Below are positions 26,901 to 35,649 of a stretch of 64,000 nucleotides of DNA, piece after piece. The position numbers and the translations under genes are program-made. The number at the start of each line of letters is the position of its first letter. Positions within the stretch are counted from its first letter, which is position 1. The notes below the pieces were generated by a model that saw only the letters and a program-made list of their open reading frames with translations, was not told the origin of the DNA and searched no databases. This DNA comes from UBA1479 sp038109305 (GTDB lineage Bacteria > Pseudomonadota > Alphaproteobacteria > Rhodospirillales > Casp-alpha2), in assembly GCA_038109305.1 (NCBI GenBank), contig JAYNIR010000007.1, positions 62,001 to 126,000 of the forward strand, read 5' to 3'.

Positions 26901-28539
26901 CCAGTTCTTCGCGGATCGGGTCGATCGGCGGGTTGGTCACCTGCGCGAAGTTCTGGAAGAAATAGTCGTAAAGCATGCGCGGCTTGTCCGACAACGTCGC
27001 CAACGGGAAGTCGCGGCCCATGGATCCCACTGGGTCCTCGCCCTTGTCGGCCATTGGTTCCAGGAAGAATTTAAGGTCTTCGCGGGTATAGCCGAACGCC
27101 TGCTGCTTGTTCAGCAACGTCGCCGGATCGGGCGCCATGGGCCCGATTTCCGCCGGCAGGTCGACCAATTGAATCTGCGTCGCGTCCAGCCACGCCTGAT
27201 AAGGGTATTCGTCCGCCAGGCCGGATTTCAGTTCTTCGTCGGAAATGATGCGGTGCTGTTCCAAATCGACCAGCAGCATCTTGCCGGGCTGCAGCCGCCA
27301 TTTCTGAACGATTTTTTCTTCCGGGATCGACAGCACGCCGACTTCCGACGCCATGACGACCAGCCCGTCGTCGGTGACGATGTAACGCGCCGGGCGCAGC
27401 CCGTTGCGGTCGAGCGTCGCGGCAATCTGCTTGCCGTCAGTGAACGCCATGGCTGCCGGGCCGTCCCACGGCTCCATCAGCGCCGAATAATATTCGTAAA
27501 ACGCGCGGCGCTTGGGATCCATCAGCGGGTTGTCTTTCCACGCTTCGGGAATCATCAGCATCATCGCGTGGGACAGCGAATAGCCGCCCATGACCAGAAG
27601 TTCCAACGCGTTGTCGAACGTAGCTGAGTCCGACGATCCGTCGCCGATCAGCGGCCACAGTTTTTCCAGGTCGTCGCCCAGCACTTTTGAATGCATGTTG
27701 TGGCGGCGCGCGTTCATCCAGTTGACGTTGCCGCGCAGCGTGTTGATTTCGCCGTTGTGGCAGAGGAAGCGGAACGGCTGCGCCAACCGCCAGCTGGGAA
27801 ACGTGTTGGTCGAAAACCGCTGGTGGAACAGCGCCATGGACGTGGCGAAATCCGGGTCCTGGAAGTCGACGTAATATTTCGACAGGTTGGGCGCCAGCAC
27901 CATGCCCTTGAACACGATGGTCCGCGCGTTCAGCGACGGGATGTAAAAGTTTTCCCAGGCGCCGTCGTCCTTGTCCCAGAGCATGTGATGGGCCTGCTTG
28001 CGGATGACGTATAGCTTGCGCTGAAACGTGGCTTCGTCCGGCGTGTCCTTGCCGCGCCCGATCATTACCTGGCGGATCACCGGTTCCGCCGGCTTGACGC
28101 TCTCGCCGAGGACCGAATTATCGGTCGGCACGTCGCGCCAGCCGAGCAAGACTTGCCCTTCCTGCTTGGTCGCCCGGTCGATGGCGGCGATGGCTAGGTC
28201 GCGCTGCTTGTGCTGACGCGGCAGGAAGATCATGCCGACGGCGTAGTCGCCTTGGGCCGGCACGTCGACGCCCTGGGCGCCGAATACCTTGCGCATGAAG
28301 GCCTCGGGCGTCTGAATCAAGATGCCGGCGCCGTCGCCCGCCATGGGGTCGGCGCCGATGGCGCCCCGGTGGTCCAGGTGTTCGACGATCTCCAACGCCT
28401 GGTGGACGATCTCATGGCGCGGCACGTTGTTAATGTCGGCCATAAAGCCGAAACCACATGCATCATGCTCAGTTGCAGGGTCGTACATCCCCTCTGCAAT
28501 GGGCAGTCCATAACCGTTGCGCCGTGAGTGCTCGCTCAT
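23914..28539 (-). CDS. gltB: Glutamate synthase (NADPH), large (alpha) subunit
   Basis: About 1,541 residues from the ATG at 28539. The amidotransferase nucleophile lies at about residue 28 (ATEHDACGFGFMADI), exposed after removal of a short propeptide; a TTG further upstream (28587) is possible but adds nothing recognisable. The FMN/synthase domain contains SVKLVSEVGVGTVAAGVSKA and the 3Fe-4S cysteines in CIMMRKCHLNTCPVGVATQ. The C-terminal beta-helix domain (GGTVVVLGATGRNFAAGMSG) is complete. With GltD it forms the GS-GOGAT route of ammonium assimilation. The long leader has a palindrome that may be an operator. Confidence 0.97.
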   Translation of the reverse strand: MSEHSRRNGYGLPIAEGMYDPATEHDACGFGFMADINNVPRHEIVHQALEIVEHLDHRGAIGADPMAGDGAGILIQTPEAFMRKVFGAQGVDVPAQGDYAVGMIFLPRQHKQRDLAIAAIDRATKQEGQVLLGWRDVPTDNSVLGESVKPAEPVIRQVMIGRGKDTPDEATFQRKLYVIRKQAHHMLWDKDDGAWENFYIPSLNARTIVFKGMVLAPNLSKYYVDFQDPDFATSMALFHQRFSTNTFPSWRLAQPFRFLCHNGEINTLRGNVNWMNARRHNMHSKVLGDDLEKLWPLIGDGSSDSATFDNALELLVMGGYSLSHAMMLMIPEAWKDNPLMDPKRRAFYEYYSALMEPWDGPAAMAFTDGKQIAATLDRNGLRPARYIVTDDGLVVMASEVGVLSIPEEKIVQKWRLQPGKMLLVDLEQHRIISDEELKSGLADEYPYQAWLDATQIQLVDLPAEIGPMAPDPATLLNKQQAFGYTREDLKFFLEPMADKGEDPVGSMGRDFPLATLSDKPRMLYDYFFQNFAQVTNPPIDPIREELVMSLVSFIGPRPDLLDLGSGGQHKRLEVDHPVLSNTDLERIRRIENHVDGEFRTYTLDICYPNAGPDRQTMAQAVDRICREAEEVVRDRGYNIIILSDRGLDEANVAIPALLATGSVHHHLIRQGLRTEVGLVVETGEARRVHDFCLLAGYGAEAVNPYLAFDTISHVVSERRGGITEFDAHGHYIKAIKKGILKVMSKMGISTYQSYCGAQIFDAVGLSQAFIDAYFTKTATKVEGVGINEIAEETERRHDLAFGDAPLYKNDLDVGGDLAFRVRGEEHVWTPETIGTLQHAVRSGNYKQFKAYTAKVNDQTQKLKNLRGLLDLKPVGKPVPIDEVEPASEIVKRFATGAMSFGSISWEAHTTLAIAMNRLGGRSNTGEGGEDEIRYQPLPNGDSMRSRIKQVASGRFGVTTEYLSQSDDIQIKMAQGAKPGEGGQLPGHKVDDWIARVRHSTPGVGLISPPPHHDIYSIEDLAQLIHDLKNVNPNARISVKLVSEVGVGTVAAGVSKAYSDHVTISGHDGGTGASPITSILNAGGPWELGLAETHQTLVMNALRGRIAVQVDGGLRTGRDVVVGALLGADEFGFATAALISEGCIMMRKCHLNTCPVGVATQDPELRKRFTGEPEHVVNFFTFIAEEVREIMAKLGFRTINDMIGRRDALETRGAIDHWKAHGIDLSKLLAPVKAAPGVATYNCETQDHRLERALDNQLIAGAKGAIEGGKPVSLEFPIRNINRTVGAMMSGEIAKRYGHKGLPEDTIHVKFTGNAGQSFGAWLSHGVSFELAGDANDYVGKGLSGGRIAIYPHPDSKLVPEDNIIIGNTVLYGAISGECYFQGIAGERFGVRNSGATAVVEGLGDHGCEYMTGGTVVVLGATGRNFAAGMSGGIAYVLDTDNVFDQFCNQGMVELERIDPKEADDGRADVTSDPMRFDARRLKDLIENHHRYTGSTIAKNILDNWDETLTKFVKVVPVDYRRALREMQERQVMDAAPALAGE

Positions 28540-28646
28540 GCGTGGCAATCCTGAAACAGAGTTATTTGAAGACACTTTAGATAGCAATCCATCGCCCCGA
28601 CGCCAAATAAAAACAGGCGCAAAGCCCTTAAAAAATATGGATTTAT

Positions 28647-28697
28647 GCCCGTTTCGGTCCTTCTTGAACGGGCGTTTGAATGGTCACAATGACCATT
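28647..28697. promoter_or_regulatory. Hairpin and palindrome between gltB and uppP
   Basis: In the 218 bases between the divergent genes, GCCCGTT (28647-28653) and AACGGGC (28667-28673) form a stem. Right after it AATGGTCACAATGACCATT (28679-28697) is a perfect inverted repeat with a 3-base centre, typical of a dimeric repressor site. The regulator is unknown. Confidence 0.5.
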
Positions 28698-28757
28698 CCG
28701 CCCCTTGGCAGCGGTAGGGTGATGGTCTAGAAGGCGTAAGTGTCGTAGGAGAGCCAA

Positions 28758-29564
28758 TTGCCGACACTACATCTTGCGATTTTGGCCCTTGTGCAGGGGA
28801 TTACGGAATTTCTCCCGGTCTCTTCCTCGGGCCACTTGGTCCTGGTGCCCCGGTTTCTCGGCTGGCCCGATCAGGGGCTGGTCATGGACGTGGCCGTCCA
28901 TGTTGGGACGCTGGGCGCCGTGCTGATCTATTTCGCGTCCGACATCTGGGCCATGGCCGTGGGGATGACCCGCGCGCTCTGCGGCCGCCGCGATCAGGGC
29001 GGCAAGCTGGCGGGCCTCGTCATCGTCGCGACCCTGCCGGTGATCGGCGCCGGGTTCGCGCTCAACCATTACATGCCCGTGGGGTTTCGCGGGCTCGAGG
29101 TCATCGCTTGGGCGACCTTGGGCGGCGGCGTGTTGCTTTATATCGCCGATCAGGTCGGCATGACGCTCCGCCGCATGGAACATCTGCTACTGTCCGACGC
29201 CATCGTCATAGGCATCGCCCAGGCGCTGGCGCTGGTTCCGGGCACGTCGCGTTCGGGCATCACCATGACGGCGGCGCGGGTTCTGGGGATGGAGCGGCGG
29301 GACGCCGCCCGGTTTTCCATGCTGCTGTCGATTCCGGCGATCTTGGGCGCCGGCACCTTGAAGGGGTGGGAACTTTATAAATCCGGCAACGCGCAACTGA
29401 CGGTGGACGCCTTCATGGCGGCAGGGCTGGCTTTTGTCGCGGCGCTGATCGCCGTCGCGCTCATGATGGCCTGGCTCAAGCGCGCCAGCTTCACCCCCTT
29501 CGTCCTTTACCGGATCGCGCTCGGCGGGGTTCTGCTGGCTGTCGTTTACGGCTACGCGGGGTAG
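28758..29564 (+). CDS. uppP: Undecaprenyl-diphosphatase UppP (BacA)
   Basis: 268 residues from a TTG start with AGGAGA six bases upstream. It is an integral membrane enzyme that recycles undecaprenyl diphosphate to the monophosphate carrier for cell-wall synthesis; it also confers bacitracin resistance in relatives. The two catalytic signatures are intact: LVQGITEFLPVSSSGHL near the N-terminus and LVPGTSRSGITMTAARVLG at about 155-175. Around eight hydrophobic segments are visible. The gene is divergent from gltB and followed by the broken chemoreceptor gene about 170 bases on. Confidence 0.96.
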   Translation: MPTLHLAILALVQGITEFLPVSSSGHLVLVPRFLGWPDQGLVMDVAVHVGTLGAVLIYFASDIWAMAVGMTRALCGRRDQGGKLAGLVIVATLPVIGAGFALNHYMPVGFRGLEVIAWATLGGGVLLYIADQVGMTLRRMEHLLLSDAIVIGIAQALALVPGTSRSGITMTAARVLGMERRDAARFSMLLSIPAILGAGTLKGWELYKSGNAQLTVDAFMAAGLAFVAALIAVALMMAWLKRASFTPFVLYRIALGGVLLAVVYGYAG

Positions 29565-29734
29565 CGGACCGGCGAAGTGGTCCGGTTCTTGCGTCGATCG
29601 CCAACGGGCCGGCCCGATTTTGCGCCCGGAATTTGCGTCTGCAGCGGCACAATCCTCTTAAATTAATGATGAATCCGTGCGGCTCTTCGGTGCCGCGGGA
29701 CTTGGTGGCAACTACCTCTGAAAGGCAGACGCCC

Positions 29735-31783
29735 GTGTTTCGCAATACGAAAATCAGCAAAAAGCTCTCCCTTTTGATCATTCAGACCGGCCTTTTGGGT
29801 GTCGGCATCGCGTCGGTCGCCATGGAAACCATCGCCGAAAAGGGGCTGGAAGAAGCTGCGGAACGCCGGCTGGTCGCGATCGCCGAGAGCCGCGAGGTGG
29901 CGCTCGGCGGGTTTCTGTCCTCGTTGGTCGAAGACCTGCATGCGGTCAGCAGCAATCCCTGCACGTTACGGGCACTCAACGCGTTCATCGCCGGGTGGGA
30001 CGCCGTCGAAGGCGACAAACGGGACGTCCTGCAAAAGCGCTACATCATCGACAACCCGCATCCGACCGGGGAAAAAGACAAGCTGTTGACCATCGATGGC
30101 GATACCTCGGCCTATGGCCAAGCGCATACGGAATCTCATCCCTGGTTCCACAATTTCCTCAAGGGCCGGGGCTATTACGACATCTTCCTTTTCGACATGA
30201 AAGGCACCCTGGTCTGCACCGTGTTCAAGGAACTGTAATACGCGACGAACGTTGAAACCGGCAAATGGAAAGACACGGACCTCGGCCACGCCTTCCGCGC
30301 GGCGCTGAAGGCTGGCAAACCCAACGCCGCCACCTTTTACGATTTCAAGCCTTACGCGCCCAGCCACGGCGCAGCGGCGGCTTTTATTCCTATCCCGATC
30401 AACGGCCCTGATGGCAAACGGGCGGGCGTCCTCGTTTATCAGATGCCCATCGACCGGATGAATGCGGTCATGCAGGTGGCCGCCGGATTGGGCAAAACCG
30501 GTGAAAGCGCCATCGTCGGCAGCGATTTTCTGCTCCGCAGCGATCTTCGCAACGTCAAGGAATCGACGATCTTCAAAGCCAAGATGGAAGGCCCTGGCGT
30601 CAAGTCGGCGCTGGCCGGAAAGGCCGGGGTCGTTTTGGCAGACGGCAAGCTGACGGCGTTCACGCCGCTGGAATTCCAGGGCGCCAAGTGGGTCGTCATC
30701 GCCGAAGCAGACCACTCGGAAGTGCAGGCACCGGTGCGCGACCTGCTGAAGGCCGCGGCCGTCGCCGCCGTGCTGATCGGGCCCGGCGTTGCCGTTCTGG
30801 GCTGGCTCGTCGCGCGATCCATCGTTGCGCCGGTCAACCGCATGACCGCCGCCATGGCGGGTCTGGCGGACGGCAACCTGGAGATCGAGGTGCCGGAAAA
30901 AGACCGCGGCGACGAACTGGGCGACATGGCCGCCACCGTCGACATGTTCAAACAAAACGCGTTTGAAAACAGATGCTTGGAAGAAGCGACTAAGGCCGCC
31001 GAGGCCCGCGCCGCCGCCGACATGCAGAAGTCGGCGGACACCATGGTCACCAGCGCCTAGGAAACGGAAAAACAGGCCGGCGTTGTGTCGGCGGCGGCGT
31101 AACAGGCGTCGGCCAACGTCGAAACCGTGGCCGCGTCGGCGGAAGAGCTCAATGCTTCGATCTCCGAAATCAGCAATCAGGTTTCCCGCTCCCACGAAAT
31201 CGACAACCGCGCCGTCGGCGAAGGTGAAAAGGCGGGTGAGCGGATCGAAGGCCTGGTCCGCGCCGCCGAACAGAGCGGCGAGGAGGTGAAGCTAATCCAG
31301 GACATTGTCGAACAGAGCAACCTTCTGGCGCTGAACGCGACGATCGAAGCGGCCCGCGCCGGCGAAGCCGGCAAGGACTTCGCCGTGGTCGCCAGCAAGG
31401 TCAAAAACCTCGCCAGCCAAACGGCCCGCGCGACCACAGAAATCAGCCGCCAGGTCGAGGAAATCCGCAACTCGATGACCGACACCGCCGGCGCCATTCA
31501 GGGTATCAGCACCGTGATCAGCGAAATGAACGAGATCGCGACATCCGTCGCCTCCGCCATCGAGGAACAGAGCGCCGCGACCCAGGAAATCGCCCGCAAC
31601 ATCGAACAGGCGGTGGGCGGAACGCAGGAAGTGTCGAGTTCCATCATGATCGTCAGCCACGCGGCCTCCGAAGCGGGCGCCTCGTCCCGGCATATCCTGG
31701 AACCGGCGGGTAACATGTCGCAGCAGGCGGGATCATTGCGCCAGGCCATGGACGCCTTCCTGGCCGAAGCGCGGGCGGCGTAA
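29735..31783 (+). pseudogene. Methyl-accepting chemotaxis protein with three in-frame stop codons
   Basis: One continuous reading frame from a GTG at 29735 encodes a complete chemoreceptor except for TAA at 30236-30238, TAG at 31058-31060 and TAA at 31100-31102. It has an N-terminal membrane helix (LSLLIIQTGLLGVGIASVAM), a periplasmic sensor domain, a second helix (AAAVAAVLIGPGVAVLGWLV), a HAMP segment (IVAPVNRMTAAMAGLADG) and a signalling tip (EQSNLLALNATIEAARAGEA). No frameshift is needed to join the pieces. The stops lie in the sensor domain and between HAMP and the signalling hairpin, so no full receptor can be made without readthrough. The intact sequence between stops suggests recent inactivation. 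Confidence 0.88.
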
Positions 31784-31813
31784 CCAAGCCTGCGCCGGTC
31801 GGGCCGTTCCGGG

Positions 31814-32764
31814 TTAGTATTTCCGGGCCGGGTCGACGGTGTTCCGTGGCGGCTTGCCGGCCTCGATCAATTGAATGTTCATAGCGATCCACGCGCTCGC
31901 CGAATGGGCCACCGTCAGGCTCGCCACGTGCGGCGTGATGTTCACCTTTTCATGGGCCCAATAGGGATGGTCCTGGGGCAGCGGCTCCGTATGAAACACG
32001 TCCAAGGTTGCGCCCGCGATGTGTCCGCTGTCCAGCGCCGTCAGCAAATCGTCGTCAACCACGTGGCCGCCGCGTGCGCAGTTGATGACGAAGGCGCCTT
32101 TGGGCAGCGCAGCCAGGGTCTTTGCATTGATGATGCCCGCCGTGTCCGGCGTCAGCGGCAACAGACAGACCAGGATGTCCGTACGATTTAAAAACGGGAT
32201 CAGCTGATCGGCACCGACGAAGCATTCGACGCCCGAAATGGTCTTGGCCGTGCGCGCCCACCCGGCCACCTGATAATGCAACGGCACGAGCTTCCGAGCT
32301 GCGTCGCCGCCCAGTTCGCCCAGGCCCAGGATGCCGACGCGGAGCTGTTCGGCGTCCGCCTGCCGCATTTTTTTCCAGGTGTTGCCGACGGCGAACTTGG
32401 CGTAGACGCCCATTTTGCGGTGAAAGTGGATGACCCAGTAGATCACGTATTCGCTCATCCCCTGGGTCAGGCACCGATCGACCAGCCGGACGACCGGGAT
32501 GTGTGTCGGCAGGTCCGGGTCCGTTGACAGATGGTCGACCCCGGCGCCCAGCGAAAATATGGCTTTTAGGTTGGGAAGGCTTTTCAACACCCCCGGGTGC
32601 GGCTGCCACACCAGCGCGTGATCGATCTCGGCCTTGTTGCCGGTCTCGTCCTTATCCGCGTCTTTCGACCAGAACCGGAACTCGACCCCCGGAAGGCGGT
32701 CTTCCATGGCTTCCCGCCACTGGCCGGGATTGTCGGAGGGTGACATGAAAAGGATGGCGGGCAT
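31814..32764 (-). CDS. D-2-hydroxyacid dehydrogenase, glyoxylate/hydroxypyruvate reductase A-like
   Basis: 316 residues from the ATG at 32764; a TTG at 32791 would add nine residues without family sequence. The NAD loop is VGILGLGELGGDAARKL (about 145-160). The catalytic Arg, Glu and His lie in INCARGGHVVDDDLL, LDVFHTEPLP and ITPHVASLTV. It resembles GhrA, which reduces glyoxylate and hydroxypyruvate with NADPH. The yejF stop is 110 bases further upstream on the same strand; the gap contains no recognised feature, so cotranscription is possible. Confidence 0.88.
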   Translation of the reverse strand: MPAILFMSPSDNPGQWREAMEDRLPGVEFRFWSKDADKDETGNKAEIDHALVWQPHPGVLKSLPNLKAIFSLGAGVDHLSTDPDLPTHIPVVRLVDRCLTQGMSEYVIYWVIHFHRKMGVYAKFAVGNTWKKMRQADAEQLRVGILGLGELGGDAARKLVPLHYQVAGWARTAKTISGVECFVGADQLIPFLNRTDILVCLLPLTPDTAGIINAKTLAALPKGAFVINCARGGHVVDDDLLTALDSGHIAGATLDVFHTEPLPQDHPYWAHEKVNITPHVASLTVAHSASAWIAMNIQLIEAGKPPRNTVDPARKY

Positions 32765-32874
32765 GGCTGGGCTCATTTGCGGGCGTGGCAAGGAATAATG
32801 GCGGAATAACCCAGATTTATTATTCGCGCAAATGCGTCGTTGCGATGGGCAAGCCGATCGCTCTGGATTTGCGA

Positions 32875-34503
32875 CTAACTGCTGACCACGCCCATCTCGT
32901 CCGCCTTCATCTCAAACGCGGCGGCCATGAGGGCTTTGGTATAGGGCTCCTGGGGGCTGTCCATGATCTGGTCCGTCGACCCGCATTCGACGACGCGGCC
33001 GCCCTTCATCACGGCGATCTCGTGGCTGACGGCGCGGACGACTCTCAGGTCGTGGGAAATGAACAGATACGCCAGATCGTATTTTTTTTGCAGCCCGCGC
33101 AACAGCTCGACGATCTGCGCCTGCACCGACATATCCAACGCCGACGTCGGCTCGTCCAGCACGATGAACTTAGGCTTGAGGACGAGTGCGCGGGCGATGG
33201 CGATGCGCTGGCGTTGCCCGCCGGAAAATTCGTGGGGGTAGCGGTCCTGCATTTCCGGCCGAAGGCCGACTTCCTTCAGCGCCTCGCCGACCAGTTTGCG
33301 CCGGGCGTCGTAATCGCCACCCATGCCGTGGACGACCAACCCTTCCTCGATGATCTGACCGACGGACAGCCTGGGGCTCAAGCTGCCGAACGGGTCCTGA
33401 AAAACGATCTGCATTTCCCGCCTGAGCGGCCGCATTTTGTCGAACTGCCAACCCTGAATGCTGGCGCCGTCGAAGACGATGTCGCCGTCGGTTTTTTCCA
33501 GCCGCAGAAGGGCGCGGCCGAGCGTGCTTTTGCCCGAGCCCGATTCGCCCACAACGCCCAAGGTGTGGCCGCGTTTCAAATTCAAAGTGACGCCGTCCAC
33601 TGCCTTGATGTGGCCGACCGTGCGGCGCAAGAGCCCGCGTTTGACAGGGAACCACACCTTCACGTCGCGCCCGGCCATGATTTCGGGCGCGTCGGCCTTG
33701 GCGGGGGCCGCCCGGCCCTTGGGCTCGGACGCCAGCAGGTGCTGGGTGTAATCATGGCCCGGCGCCTCGAAGATCTGTTTTGTCGAGCCCTGTTCGACGA
33801 TCTCGCCCCCGCTCATGACCGACACCGTATCCGCCATGCGCCGGACGATGCCGAGGTCGTGGGTGATCAGCAACAACGCCATGCCGAGCGTTTGTTGAAG
33901 CTCCTTCATCAGTTTGAGCACCTGCGCCTGGATGGTCACGTCGAGCGCCGTCGTCGGTTCATCCGCGATCAGCAGGTCCGGGTTGTTGGCCAAGGCCATG
34001 GCGATCATGATCCGCTGCTGCTGCCCGCCGGAAAATTCGTGCGGCAGGGCATGAAGCCGGCTTGCCGCCGCCTCGGTTAAGCCGACTAGGTCCAGCAGTT
34101 CCAACACCCGCGCGTGGGCCTGCGCGGCCGTCATGTGCTGATGCAGGAACAGGACTTCCGAAATTTGCTTTTCGACGGAATGCAGCGGGTTGAGGCTCGT
34201 CAGCGGTTCTTGAAAAATCATCGCGATCTGGTTGCCGCGGATCGACCGCATGACGGGCCCTGGCGCGCCGATCAGTTGCTCGCCGTTTAACTTGACTGAT
34301 CCCTTGGGGTGCTTGGCAAGCGGATAAGGCAGAAGCTGCATGACGGATAGAGCCGTCACCGACTTGCCGGAGCCCGACTCGCCCACAAGCGCGTGCGCCT
34401 CGCCCTTTGCGATCGTGAGGCTCGCGCCGCGCACGGCTTCGATCGCGCCGTCGCCGTCGCCGAAAGAGGTGAAAAGCCCGTCGATTTCCAGAAGCTTGCT
34501 CAT
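32875..34503 (-). CDS. yejF: Peptide ABC transporter ATPase, two fused ATP-binding domains (YejF)
   Basis: 542 residues with two full ABC domains. The first has Walker A GESGSGKSVTALSVM (about 40) and signature FSGGQQQRIMIAMALA. The second has GESGSGKSTLGRALLRL (about 325) and FSGGQRQRIAIARALV. Both carry Walker B sequences (LLIADEPTTALD and FIVLDEPTSALD). The fused form is typical of YejF, which powers uptake of microcin C-like and other short peptides with YejA, B and E. It starts 30 bases after yejE. Confidence 0.93.
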   Translation of the reverse strand: MSKLLEIDGLFTSFGDGDGAIEAVRGASLTIAKGEAHALVGESGSGKSVTALSVMQLLPYPLAKHPKGSVKLNGEQLIGAPGPVMRSIRGNQIAMIFQEPLTSLNPLHSVEKQISEVLFLHQHMTAAQAHARVLELLDLVGLTEAAASRLHALPHEFSGGQQQRIMIAMALANNPDLLIADEPTTALDVTIQAQVLKLMKELQQTLGMALLLITHDLGIVRRMADTVSVMSGGEIVEQGSTKQIFEAPGHDYTQHLLASEPKGRAAPAKADAPEIMAGRDVKVWFPVKRGLLRRTVGHIKAVDGVTLNLKRGHTLGVVGESGSGKSTLGRALLRLEKTDGDIVFDGASIQGWQFDKMRPLRREMQIVFQDPFGSLSPRLSVGQIIEEGLVVHGMGGDYDARRKLVGEALKEVGLRPEMQDRYPHEFSGGQRQRIAIARALVLKPKFIVLDEPTSALDMSVQAQIVELLRGLQKKYDLAYLFISHDLRVVRAVSHEIAVMKGGRVVECGSTDQIMDSPQEPYTKALMAAAFEMKADEMGVVSS

Positions 34504-34533
34504 CCCGATATCATCCTCACCGGAAAACCTTTT

Positions 34534-35646
34534 TTAATGAAATACTTTTCTGGGGTCGAAGGCATCGCGTACGGCCTCGCCCACGAACACCAACAACGAC
34601 AGCATCAGCGCCAGCGTGAAGAACGCGGTAAAGCCAAGCCACGGCGCCTGAATGTTGTTCTTGCCCTGATTCAAAAGTTCGCCCAGGGACGGCGACCCGG
34701 CCGGCAGGCCGAAGCCGAGAAAGTCCAGCGACGTCAAAATAGTGATCGATCCCGACAGCACGAAGGGCAGGATCGTCAGCGTCACCACCATGGCGTTGGG
34801 CAGCACGTGTTTGAACATGATGACCGTGTCCGTCTCGCCGAGCGCTTTGGCGGCGCGGACGAAATCGAAATTGCGCGCCCGAAGAAATTCCGCGCGCACG
34901 CCACCGACGAACCCCATCCATGAAAACAACAGCATCAGGCCCAGAAGCCACCAGAAATTGGGCGTGACGACGCTCGCCAATATAATAAGCAGATATAGCT
35001 GCGGCAGGCCGGACCACACTTCCATGAACCGCTGAAACGACAGGTCCAGCCAGCCGCCGAAATAGCCCTGCACCGCGCCGGCGGACACCCCGATGATCAA
35101 ACTGAAAAACGTCAGTACGAGGCCGAACAGCACGGATATGCGGAAGCCGTAAATCATCCTGGCCAGCACGTCGCGGCCCTGGTCGTCGGTGCCGAGCCAG
35201 TTTTTCGCTGACGGCGGCGAGGGTGCGGGGCCCGGCAGGTCCTTGATCACCGTGTCGTAGGCATAGGGGATCGGCGGCCACACCATCCATCCCTTGGCGT
35301 TGATCAGGTCACGGACGAACGGGTCGCGGTAATCGGCCTCGGTCGCGAATTCGCCGCCGAAGGTCGTTTCCGGGTATTCGACGGCGAAGGGCAGGTAGAC
35401 GCCGCCGTCGAACATGACGGCGATGGGCTTGTCGTTGGCGATGACCTCGGCTAACAAAGACAGGAAAAACATCGCGAGGAAAATCCAGAGCGACCAGAAC
35501 CCCCGCCGGTTGCGCGCAAAGTTGTGCAGCCGCCGTTCGGTCAGCGGCGTGATGCGTATGCCGAGAAAGCGTTTTCGTAGCCGCGTCGGCGCGTCGGCGG
35601 TTTCCGGTTGGGGGCCAGTGTCTGGGGGAGTGGTATCCGGGCTCAT
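34534..35646 (-). CDS. yejE: Peptide ABC transporter permease YejE
   Basis: 370 residues. A proline-rich N-terminus leads to a helix (GFWSLWIFLAMFFLSLLAEVI), a periplasmic region with LGTDDQGRDVLARMIYG, and about five more helices. The ATPase-docking loop appears as ALGETDTVIMFKHVLPNAM, and the C-terminus AVRDAFDPRK is typical of oligopeptide permeases. It begins four bases after the yejB stop, indicating coupling. With YejB it forms the inner-membrane channel. Confidence 0.93.
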   Translation of the reverse strand: MSPDTTPPDTGPQPETADAPTRLRKRFLGIRITPLTERRLHNFARNRRGFWSLWIFLAMFFLSLLAEVIANDKPIAVMFDGGVYLPFAVEYPETTFGGEFATEADYRDPFVRDLINAKGWMVWPPIPYAYDTVIKDLPGPAPSPPSAKNWLGTDDQGRDVLARMIYGFRISVLFGLVLTFFSLIIGVSAGAVQGYFGGWLDLSFQRFMEVWSGLPQLYLLIILASVVTPNFWWLLGLMLLFSWMGFVGGVRAEFLRARNFDFVRAAKALGETDTVIMFKHVLPNAMVVTLTILPFVLSGSITILTSLDFLGFGLPAGSPSLGELLNQGKNNIQAPWLGFTAFFTLALMLSLLVFVGEAVRDAFDPRKVFH

Positions 35647-35649
35647 CGG

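Noticed and set aside
24646..27627. Open reading frame of 993 codons antisense to gltB
   Set aside because: It is the reverse-strand shadow of gltB, with no recognisable domain and the composition typical of antisense frames in GC-rich DNA.
29735..31783. Three separate small genes in the chemoreceptor region
   Set aside because: All pieces are in one frame and together match one chemoreceptor in normal order.
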